Below are positions 55,093 through 64,000 of a DNA stretch of 64,000 nucleotides, piece after piece (position 1 is the first letter of the stretch; each line of letters starts with the position of its first letter). The position numbers were made by a program, and so were the translations under genes. The notes below the pieces were generated by a model, which worked only from the letters and a program-made list of their open reading frames with translations, ran no database searches and was not told the DNA's origin. The DNA is from Quercus robur. Lineage: Eukaryota > Streptophyta > Magnoliopsida > Fagales > Fagaceae. The stretch spans positions 12,530,330 to 12,594,329 of the forward strand of contig NC_065538.1 in the NCBI RefSeq assembly GCF_932294415.1, given 5' to 3'.

Positions 55093-56322
55093 GTAATAAT
55101 TCCTTAATGATTTTCCTTTGCATAATTTGCCACATTGATTGGTTATACTGAAATTTTTCTAAGACAATTGATTTCCATCTAGACTAGAGGGTGGCAATCA
55201 ATCATAAGGTTACGAAGTATAACCCAAGTATCCAACTACAAGTTGTCTCTGTTACTCTTCGAATCTTCTACTTGTGGTGTCGTCAAATTCCGTAGCAGTA
55301 ATGACGGTACTCCACTACTCCACTATTCATATTTTCTTGATTTCTTAGATTCTTGTAATTTTTGTTCTTGATTGTTTGACCCCTTGTAGACTCCCTGTGT
55401 ACTAGGGTGCTCCCCTTTTTGATATCAATAAACTTATTACTTATAAAAAAAAAAGTGATTCGGTTATTTTTCATTATTTTAGACTCTCTTTTAACTTTAT
55501 TATTCTAATTTCAAGATTTTCAATTCTCACTTTATCTCTCATCAATTCTTTCTTACATTTTTATTTTGTTAGTAGAAAGAAATTGTAAAACTTTATATAT
55601 TTAGTTTTATTTTTTGGTGACAGATGAATTAAATTTTTCTTCCTTTTTTTTTAAATAAATATTTTGAATATTTAATTTTTCTTTGTAACATTGACATATC
55701 AAAATTATCTTTTTATTAAATTTTATATAATTTAAAATTTTTAATAGCTCTCATAACACAAAAAAAAAAAAAAAAAAAAAAACATAGTGCAAACCAAACC
55801 GGTAGAAGCCATTAGGCCATTAACCATCAAATGACATTGTTTAAAAGTGAAAACGGAAGGGGTTTCAGGCCAAGCTAGAGAGAGAGAGAGACATGGTGGA
55901 TCCGTATGGTAGATATGGTGCAGGCATGGCAGATAGAGATAGAGATAGAGGTAATCCATCCATCCATCCAAACTGCTGCTGCTGCCTTTTAATTAAATTT
56001 CCAAATTTAGTCTTACTCTTATTCTTAGTCTTAGACTTCGATGAAAAGACATTTAATATCTTTTTTATCTTTATCATATGATTATGTTATGATTATTTGT
56101 TCACATTTACACTACAAAATTATATATAAGACTGTAGAGCGAGGACATGATTGTCCTATCAAATAACTCTAATACATGAGATGCGATGTGGCCAACCCTA
56201 ATTACTCTCTTCACAATCTGTAACCAACTTTCCCAAAATTTGGGACTAAAGCTTCGTTGTTGTTGTTGTTATTTATAGACAAATTGGACTGTTGTTCTTA
56301 ATATGAATTTAATTTAATTCAG
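55093..56322. other. Intergenic, with RTE LINE tail
   Basis: 55190-55450 resembles spliced or repeat-derived sequence without domain. 55893-55951 contains MVDPYGRYGAGMADRDRDR before a donor-like GAG|GTAATC, an isolated possible exon. 56183-56273 carries the RTE LINE 3' phrase (GTGGCCAACCC, AAATTTGGGACTAAAGC, then GTTGTTGTTGTTGTT). Confidence 0.45.
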
Positions 56323-57498
56323 ACAAATGCTAGTAGTTATACCATTGATCTTAACACACATTATCTTAACATAACAGCTAGTGTTTCAAGGCCTTCCTTT
56401 ATTACATGGCCTCCACCAGCACCAGGTCTATACCACTGCCTCACTATTTTCAAATCCAGACATCCGACTCACTACCACCCAAAAATAAAATCCAAGAACC
56501 AACAAAAGTGCAGCTGCAAAAGAACTGTCCAAATCAAAAAAACAAAACCCACAGAACATAAACAACAAATGGAAGTGAAGACTTCAGTTTGTGCATCACC
56601 CACAAAGCCCTTTTTCTCGTCAATAAAGCTACAGACCTACAGTGGCTTTCTTTTTAATTACTTTTTCCCTTTCCTTTAGTTACACAATAAAGTTAAGGAT
56701 GACAACCAACTTCTCCAAAAACTTTAATCTCCCACACAGACTAGGCTTCCTTATTACTAGAAAGACTAGAACTTCTAAATTACATTTTCCCTAAAAGAAA
56801 GTAATTACATAAGGTGTTTCTAAACCAAATAGGAGAACCTTATGTATAAATAAGACTCAAAGTATACACAAGACTCGTGACTTCTTTAATAACACATGAT
56901 CTTCAAATGTGCTCTTAGTTTCTCTAGGAAAAGGTTATTTAGGATTTATAATTCTAGTCTTTATGGGAAAAACATTGGCAATAGCCTACGTAATGGCTTT
57001 CATCATAAAAATATTCATAGGAAGATAATTCCAATAGCTTAGTAAACTTAAGGGCGTAATTGTCTTTTTGTTCTTAAGTTTGATTTTTTAGGGAATCTGA
57101 ACCTAAGTTCATTGTTTCTACACCACCAACCATTAAATTCTTCCCAAATTTAGAGAGATATAATTTTTTATTACCTAAATAGCTAAACCCTTACCAAACA
57201 CCATTTAAGAAAGACTTATCAACAATTCTAACCTACTGCAGACCTTTTAGAGATGCTACCTCAAATTTTTAGAGTCTAATAGAATTTATGTAATCTTCTC
57301 CTTTTGCATCTTGTCATTGTTTAGGATGTTACTGTTCGCGTGTATTGTTCATGTGCATTGTTCTTGGTTATTATTCAACTTGTGGCAGATTTGATGTCAG
57401 TTTCTTTATATATATATATATATATATTGGCAAGCATAAATTGAATCTTTTCCCTTAATAAAAGCATAGATAACATTTGTTTGGTTTTTCTTAAACAG

Positions 57499-58665
57499 CA
57501 AAGGAAGCTATGGATAAGCTAAACGAGACAGAATTGAAGGGAAAGCCAATGATTATCACGTGGTGTGAAAAGCAATGTCCTAGTAGTAATGCAAAATTGT
57601 GGGTGTCAATTAATGGCCCCCCTATCAATAATGATAACTTCAAGGCTTTATTGTCCGGTTTTGGTGTTGTTGATTCTTTCAAAGTGGTATTGCAACATCT
57701 TGATACATCCTATTGGATTGTGCAGTTCGACTCAGAGACATTTGCTACAAATGCCATTAAAATTTTCAACAGTGCTGAAAAGTATGGCATGAAATTGTAA
57801 GTAATTTATTTTCTTCCTTGTGGTTCTTATTTGATAATAATTGCATTATTTTGTATTGTTTCTTTCTTTCTTTCTTTCTTTTTTTTTTTTTCTTTTTTTT
57901 TTTTTTGGTTTTTTTCAAACCTTGTAATTGATGTGTTGAGTTTTATTAAGCCTTGTGTCAAAATATAATGATTGCAAGAAACTCTGTGTGGAATATCATC
58001 CAAAAGATCTAGATGAGAACAACATTCTATTAGCGTTCTCTTTGTATGGGGAATGCACTGTCAATATCAAGAATAAATCGAGTGGTACTGCTTTTGTTAG
58101 CTATCATACATCAAAAGGGGCTGAAGAAGCTATGAGGAACTTAAATGGCACAGATTTAGGTAAACATTCAATTTGGTCATGTCTCTTACTTCTCTTTTTC
58201 TTTTTTAATTATTATATAACTAATATTCCTTAATCAGGTTCACATTGTTTGTATGTAAGAGGTATTGTGACGCAAGCCATGACTGAAGATAACAATCTTG
58301 AAGAAGCCCCAATTTTTGTGATTGAAGATAATCGGAGGCAATTAGTTACAACTGTCAATATGGCGTGTTTTCGTATTGTATCAAATTTCCTTCAATTCCT
58401 AAACAAACTAGGGGATGATCATAGACATATTGGTCTATTGGAGAGAATTAGGCCCGACAGTCCGTGGCCTGGTTATGAAGTTATGTATAAACATGTTGAC
58501 AGTGAGAACGAGGTAGTCATCAAACCGTTTGAAGGTGTTGAATCTTTTGATTATATTGAATCATGTTTCAACAAAGATCCGTACGAGCACTTTGAGCTGG
58601 GGTTCTTCAGTATGGTCAACCAAATAGAGTTCTATGAGAAGAAGGCGGTGCCACTTGTGGATTGA
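57499..58665 (+). CDS. PABP-like RRM protein, left copy of the inverted pair, three exons, 5' end missing
   Basis: Exons 57499-57796, 57951-58159 and 58238-58665 (stop TGA) join in frame; donors are GTAAGT and GTAAAC, acceptors AACAG, TTAAG and ATCAG. Exon 1 encodes KEAMDKLNETELKGKPMIIT, like the end of RRM1 in poly(A)-binding proteins, then an RRM-like unit (LWVSINGPPINNDNFKALL, YWIVQFDSETFATNAI). Exon 2 encodes another (KLCVEYHPKDLDENNILLAF, GTAFVSYHTSKGAEEAMRNL). Exon 3 encodes about 140 residues I do not recognise. A first RRM exon should precede 57499 but none is visible, so the gene starts at ATG 57510 or is truncated. The RNP motifs are diverged, so RNA binding is uncertain. Confidence 0.6.
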
Positions 58666-58798
58666 AATGCATGATTTAAGCTTTTGAAGTTTTTTTTTTT
58701 TTTTTTGGTTAACAACTTTTGAAGTTAATAATGATTTCATTTGGATGGTTTGGACGAAGACAATCTTTATTTAAAAAAAAAAAAAAAAAAATCTTTGT

Positions 58799-58844
58799 GG
58801 AGGGACGGAGTTGCATCGTAAGAAACACAAAACTCCGTCCCTCC
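58799..58844. other. Centre of the palindrome (14 bp stem, 18 base loop)
   Basis: GGAGGGACGGAGTT and AACTCCGTCCCTCC with a loop at 58813-58830. A-rich runs of different length on either side (58771-58790 and 58850-58875) suggest slippage in the two arms after duplication. Confidence 0.9.
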
Positions 58845-58929
58845 CTACCAAAAAAAAAAAAAAAAAAAAAAAAAATTATCTTCGTCCAAACCATCCAAAT
58901 GAAATCATTATTAACTTCAAAAGCTTAAA

Positions 58930-60037
58930 TCATGCATTTAAGTCCACAAGTGGCACTGCCTTCTTCTCGTAGAACTCTATTTGGTTGACCATACCGAGGA
59001 ACCATAGCTCAGAGTGCTCGTACGGATCTTCGTTGAAACATGGTTCAACAGAATCAAGAGATTCAACACCTTCAAACGGTTTTATGACTACCTCGTTCTC
59101 ATTGTCAACATGTTTATACAAAACTTCATAACCAAGCCGCAGACTGTCGGACCTAATTCTCTCCAGTAGACCAACATGTCTATGATCATCCCCTAGTTTG
59201 TTCAGGAATTGAAGGAAATTTGATACAGTACAAAAACCTGCCATATTGACAGTTGTAACTAATTGCCTCCTATTATCTTCAATCACAAAAATTGGGGCTT
59301 CTTCAGGATTGTTATCTTCAGTCACAGCTTGCGTCACAATACCTCTTACGTACAAACGATGTGAACTTGATTAAGGAATATTAGTTATATAATAATTGAA
59401 AAAGAAAAAGAGAAGTAAGAGACATGACCAAATTGAATGTTTACCTAAATCTGTGCCATTTAAGTTCCTCATAGCTTCTTCAGCCCCTTCTGATGTATGA
59501 TAGCTAACAAAAGCAATACCACTTGATTTATTCTCGATATTGACAGTGCATTCCCCATACAAAGAGAACGCTAATAGAATGTTGTTCTCATCTAGATCTT
59601 TTGGATGATATTCCACACAAAGTTTCTTGCAATCATTATATTTTGACACGAAGGCTGAATAAAACCTAGCACATCAGTTACAAGGTTTGAAAAAAAAAAT
59701 ACAAAATAATGCAATTATGAAGAAAATAAATTACTTACAATTTCATGCCATACTTTTCAGCACCGTTCAAAAATTTAATGGCATTTGTAGCAGATGTCTC
59801 TGAGTCGAACTGCACAATCCAATAGGATGTATCAAGATGTTGCAATACCGCTTTGAAAGAATCAACAGCACCAAAACTGGAAAATAAAGCCTTGAAGTTA
59901 TCATTATTGATAGGGGGGCCATTAATTGACACCCACAATTTTGCATTACTACTAGGACATTGCTTTTCACACCATGTGATAATCATTGGCTTTCCCTTCA
60001 ATTCTGTCTTGTTTAGCTTATCCATAGCTTCCTTTGT
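58930..60037 (-). pseudogene. PABP-like RRM gene, right copy, splice junctions damaged
   Basis: Mirror of the left gene on the minus strand: exon 1 about 60037-59741, exon 2 about 59655-59445, exon 3 about 59366-58930. Peptides match the left copy closely (MDKLNKTELKGKPMIIT; AMRNLNGTDLG; MYVRGIVTQAVTEDNN). Differences fall on splicing: the first acceptor reads AACAAC instead of AACAGC, so the AG is lost; exon 2 begins CCTTCGTGTC instead of CCTTGTGTC, one extra base; the third acceptor reads ATCAAG|TTC instead of ATCAG|GTTC, altering the frame. The protein would be truncated if spliced as in the left copy. The body of the exons remains open. Confidence 0.65.
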
Positions 60038-61207
60038 TGTTTAAGAAAAATCAAACAAATGTTATCCATGCTTTTATTAAGGGAAAAGATTCAATTTATG
60101 CTTGCCAATATATATATAAAGAAACTGACATCAAATCTGCCACAAGTTGAATAATAACCTAGAACAATGCATATGAACAATACACGGAAACAGTAACATC
60201 CTAAACAATGACAAGATGCAAAAGGAGAAGATTACATAAATTCTATTAGGCTCTAAAAATTTGAGGTAGCATCTCTAAAAGGTCTGCAGTAGGTTAGAAT
60301 TGTTGATAAGTCTTTCTTGAATGGTGTTTGGTAAGGGTTTAGCTATTTAGGTAATAAAATATTATATCTCTCTAAATTTGGGAAGAATTTAATGGTTGGT
60401 GGTGTAGAAACAATGAACCTAGGTTCAGATTTCCTAAAAAATCAAACTTAAGAACAAAAAGACAATTACACCCTTAAGTTTACTAAGCTATTGGAATTAT
60501 CTTCCTATGAATATTTTTATGATGAAAGCCATTTATGTAGGCTATTGCCAATATTTTTCCTATAAAGACTAGAATTATAAATCCTAAATAACCTTTTCCT
60601 AGAGAAACTAAGAGCACATTTGAAGATCATGTGTTATTAAAGAAGTCACGAGTCTTATGTATACTTTGAGTCTTATTTATACATAAGGTTCTCCTATTTG
60701 GTTTAGAAACACCTTATGTAATTACTTTCTTTTAGGGAAAATGTAATGTAGAAGTTCTGGTCTTTCTAGTAATAAGGAAGCCTAGTCTGTGTGGGAGATT
60801 GAAGTTTTTGGAGAAGTGGGTTGTCATCCTTAACTTTATTGTGTAACTAAAGGAAAGGGAAAAAAGTAATTAAAAAGAAAGCCACTGTAGGTCTGTAGCT
60901 TTATTGATGAGAAAAAGGGCTTTGTGGGTGATGCGCAAACTGAAGTCTTCACTTCCTCTTGTTGTTTATGTTCTATGGGTTTGGTTTTTTTGATTTGGAC
61001 AGTTCTTTTGCAGCTGCACTTTTGTTGTTTCTTGGATTTTATTTTTGGGTGGTAGTGAGTCAGATGTCTGGATTTAAAAATAGTGAGGCAGTGGTGCAGA
61101 CTAGGTGATGGTGGAGGCCATGTAATAAAGGAAGGCCTTGAAACACTGGCTGTTATGTTAAGATAATGTGTGTTAAGATCAACGGTATAACTACTAGCAT
61201 TTGTCTC

Positions 61208-61341
61208 AGGGATGAACTTAGGTGGGGGCCTAAGGGGGTTCGAGCCCCCCCGGGCCCAATAAAAAGAAATTTAGTAGCTAAAATTTTCAACAAAAAAAAA
61301 AAGACTTGGGCCCCCTTATCAAAATGACTTGGGCCCCCCTA
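61208..61341. other. Junction between palindrome and NOV duplication, G/C-rich repeat
   Basis: Contains GGGGGCCTAAGGGGG, CCCCCCCGGGCCC and the phrase GACTTGGGCCCCC twice (about 61302 and 61326). This resembles a MITE fragment, and its right edge is the breakpoint of the NOV-like duplication. Confidence 0.5.
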
Positions 61342-62863
61342 TCCTGGACTCCTGAGTCCTGAAGATATCATTTACTTGAAAGAGCATCTTATGAAATTTA
61401 ACTGTATACTTCCAACTGAATATGATAAGTGGATTTCCTCCCTAAAACCTTCCTTTGGCCTTGTGTGCTGGTCTGATAATTTGAAGCTATGGAAACAATT
61501 TCAGCATTTCTCTGAAGTTTTATTGTCTTTTAGCTTCCAAACAAAACCACAATATAATTATGTTGAACCATAGGCATCTTTCACGTTGAAGCCTTTTCTG
61601 GACTGATGCCTCCAAATCCCTAAAATATGTCAGCCTTCAACACTAACTCAGTACTCTCTTTTTAGTTGATGGTTACTAAAATGAGTACTATTAAACCTCC
61701 TTTTATACTTTGCAATGTATGCTTTATTAGAATTTGAGGGCATTTCCAACATTCATATCCTTATCGTATGCCTTTAACAGGACAACGTTTTGTACACAAC
61801 CCAAGAATCCGATTCTCATGCCCTATTTATGGAGCTGTCTCGTTTGTTATTCGATGGAACTCCTGATTTACACTAGGCAAATTTCCTTCACATGATCACA
61901 ACCATGGCTGAATCAGGTTCTACTGAGGAGCAAACAGAGTTTTTCATCTTGAATAGCCAAAAGATGCCTAAGCATTCTAATGAAGAATCTGTTTGGTCCC
62001 TCCCATCCATACCTTCACGGACAAAGAACGATCACTCCAAACAAGTTTTGATTCGACAAAGTCCAAAAAGAAGGCTGGAAATGACTCAAATTGGCCGCCT
62101 GCGGATTGGAAAACTGCACCTGGTTTTAGTTATGCTCGTTTAAATGGTTTTAAGACTCAGGCAACAGCTGCACAGCCTAGCGGCAGCCCACGGAAGGATG
62201 ATTCTGAAGGCACAGTCATGGAAACTGATAATGTTCCTATCTCAATTGAAGATGATTGGACCATTGCAGATGATTTTGCAGCAGCTTCAAAAGCTTTAGT
62301 TTTGTCAGCCAATTTGGAAAATCAGTCTGCCAATGCTTGCAATTCAACTTATTCTGATCAGTCTGGCCATGCTCCCAATCGTACTGTTTCCACCATGCAT
62401 GTTGAATTTGATCCTGTTGATTTAGATCGAGTGTCTGATGGCCCTGAGTTGGGTGCATCTAATTTTAGCAGTACAAGCCATGCAAACGGGGAGAATAGGT
62501 GAGAATGTTGCTTTCAAATACATTATTGGGAAATTTGGTGGGACAGCAGTGAAGTGGGTTAATGAAGATTTTGAAACTGGGTTACCTTACGACATTATGG
62601 TAGGGGAGGAGAGTAGTAGGGAGTACATTGAAGTTAAAGCAACTAAATCTCGAACCAAGACTGGTTCAATATATCAACAAGAGAGGGGCAATTTGCAGTT
62701 GAAAAGGGTGAATCATACAGCATTGCACATGTTTTGTTTAGGTAAAAATATTGTTGCAAGGGTGTCAGTATTCAAGAATCCAGTAAAGTTATGTTCTCTA
62801 GGCAAGTTGCAGTTGGTTGTCATGATGCCCAGGCAGCAGAAGGAATTTTCCGTTGTCTCCTAA
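61342..62863 (+). pseudogene. NO VEIN-like pseudogene, duplicated 3' end (copy 2)
   Basis: Starts inside exon E (CTGGACTCCTGAGTCC) and keeps YDKWISSLKPSFGLVCWSDN, which copy 1 has lost. The last exon begins after TTAACAG near 61781 and carries a TAG (TTG to TAG) at about 61875, a small deletion near 62030 that shifts frame, a deletion of about 40 bases at 62475, and two compensating shifts inside the DUF3883 domain (about 62660-62740). It keeps the Trp codon where copy 1 has a stop (62256-62258), and SVFKN near the end where copy 1 is deleted. Both copies are therefore dead by different changes. Confidence 0.9.
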
Positions 62864-64000
62864 CATGAACACGCTCATTTTCATCTGCGCTTTTGGGTTA
62901 TATTGACTCTGAAGTCTTTAGCCAATCCATAACTGCCTTTATGGAAATACACTGAAATGACAGAGGCTTGTGTACGGTCACTCTTTCCCTCAGTAAGAGT
63001 CCAGCTCCTGCATAGGAAAGCAAGCATTTGTTGTGGATTTTACCTGCAAGAGAACTATAATGGGGCTGACTTGGTATAGGATTTGAAGAATCTCTGTAGT
63101 GGTATTTCTTCTAAAAGAGTGACCAAAATGCCAAAGGTTTGATTTGCACCGCAGGGATCTAATGTCAATATGTCATCTTCATAAATTGTTGTATGTAAAT
63201 CATAGATTGCTACCATATTGTAATTTTATTTATTTGTAATATTTTATTAGCGGGTGATGGCTTAAGCAGTTGCCCATGAAATTTTGTACTAGCCTCGTAC
63301 AGTTTACTTTTGACCTTTAAAATTTGAGCTAATAATTCCAGTAATTAAAGAGAAAAAGCAGTTCAAAGCTTTTTCTGTTGCCTTTTATTAGCTTGAACAA
63401 ATTCCTAATTCTTGTGGATTCAGCCAAACATTGTAATTTTACTGTGGATCTTTACATACCAAACCATTGAAACTTCATTTGTTACATTACACGACCATAG
63501 GGCATGAATAATTAATTAATTTTTAATAAGATTAGTCACATTGCACACAAATTGGATCAACTAGGGACGCCACATCTAACCAGATTATGGATCGTAGAAA
63601 GGCTATTATTCAAAGCTTGCCACAAGGAAAATCTTGATCTTTTGAGGGTTTTTCAACAACTAAATGCTCTTCCATACAAGAAGGTATATTATGTTTCGAG
63701 TGTATATATTCAGCCCCTTACAACACATTGGATCCACCAGTACATGGATTTTTCGTGTTGTGAAAGAGGTGGGTATATATGCCCGAAACATTATTTAATT
63801 TTCCTTCCATAAGACTCCCCGTCGCCACTCTACCTTATGAAGCTATTGCACACAACCAAGATGATATTGCACTTCGTGCAAAAAGCTCATCTGACTTTGT
63901 TGATGTCTATAGTCTACATAAGCTTATCCTCAACATTTAGATTAGATAATGAGCTTTGCTTTAATTAATGTTCCCATCTGCTAGAAGGAAAACTCTCCTA
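62864..64000 (+). repeat. Segmental duplication, copy 2, downstream flank
   Basis: Continues the match to 50274-51416 up to the window end. It includes the shifted copy of the 129-codon frame (63552-63812). Confidence 0.93.

Larger units (their letters stand above)
56323..61207. repeat. Large palindrome: 2.4-2.5 kb inverted repeat arms around an 18 base loop
   Basis: The left arm (56323-58812) and right arm (58831-61207) are reverse complements with a few per cent differences. The outer ends are GACAAATGCTAGTAG (56325) and CTACTAGCATTTGTC (61192-61206). At the centre GGAGGGACGGAGTT (58799-58812) pairs with AACTCCGTCCCTCC (58831-58844). Both arms carry the same three-exon RRM gene, tail to tail. 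A (TA)n tract in the left arm (about 57408-57428) is much shorter in the right arm. Confidence 0.95.

Noticed and set aside
55893..55951. Possible exon MVDPYGRYGAGMADRDRDR before GAG|GTAATC
   Set aside because: Isolated, Arg/Asp repeat comes from a GATAGA microsatellite-like run, and no following exon was found.

Overview
This window is nuclear DNA from a flowering plant. It is AT-rich and full of poly(A/T) and (TA)n tracts, has no operon-like packing, and shows gene pieces with GT..AG introns lying among LTR retrotransposons, MITEs, a SINE, RTE-LINE remnants and an endogenous plant pararetrovirus. The transposon families look like those of a woody rosid; Fagaceae (oak-like) is my guess from memory of such families and is not proven here. 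I find no rRNA, tRNA or CRISPR and no clearly intact ordinary protein gene. The recognisable host genes are broken: a NO VEIN (NOV) homologue in three pieces, an exon of a TypA/BipA-type GTPase, and an inverted pair of small RRM genes.

Layout. 1-0.9 kb: retrotransposon LTR. 2.6-3.9 kb: satellite-like tandem array of about 93 bp units, each made of four related subunits, followed by an A-rich minisatellite (4.3-5.5 kb). 9.43-11.12 kb: a very young non-autonomous LTR element on the minus strand (TSD GAAAT, LTRs identical by eye) whose interior carries a dense array of W-box and TGACG words. 12.0-20.1 kb: a decayed endogenous caulimovirid bounded by (TA)n tracts. It holds movement protein, capsid/zinc-knuckle, protease, reverse transcriptase/RNase H, a second ORF, and promoter plus leader. 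The leader is then repeated in inverted orientation around a piece of the viral coding region. 20.97-22.1 kb (minus): N-terminal exons of a NOV-like pseudogene.

25.9-40.45 kb is a transposon nest with a readable order: an old Copia element (minus, TSD AAATG) has a solo LTR carrying seven 209 bp repeats inside one of its own LTRs, and a PIF/Harbinger-like MITE (TSD TAA) in its body. That MITE is itself split by a gag-only LTR element (minus, TSD TTGTG).

41.2-50.3 kb (plus) holds the middle and C-terminal exons of a NOV pseudogene. It has many stops, lacks the ATPase core where a tiny LTR element now sits, and ends in a well-preserved DUF3883 domain. Its 3' end and downstream flank (48.74-51.4 kb) are duplicated in direct orientation at 61.34 kb to the window end. 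Between the copies are Helitron-like termini, a hAT-like MITE, the TypA exon and a 4.9 kb palindrome (56.3-61.2 kb). The palindrome carries two tail-to-tail copies of a PABP-like RRM gene. The left copy has coherent splice sites and phases; the right copy has damaged junctions.

The most interesting common theme is inverted repeats that would fold into long hairpin RNA if transcribed: the RRM palindrome and the viral leader hairpin. Both are candidate small-RNA sources; this is inference, to be tested with small-RNA data.
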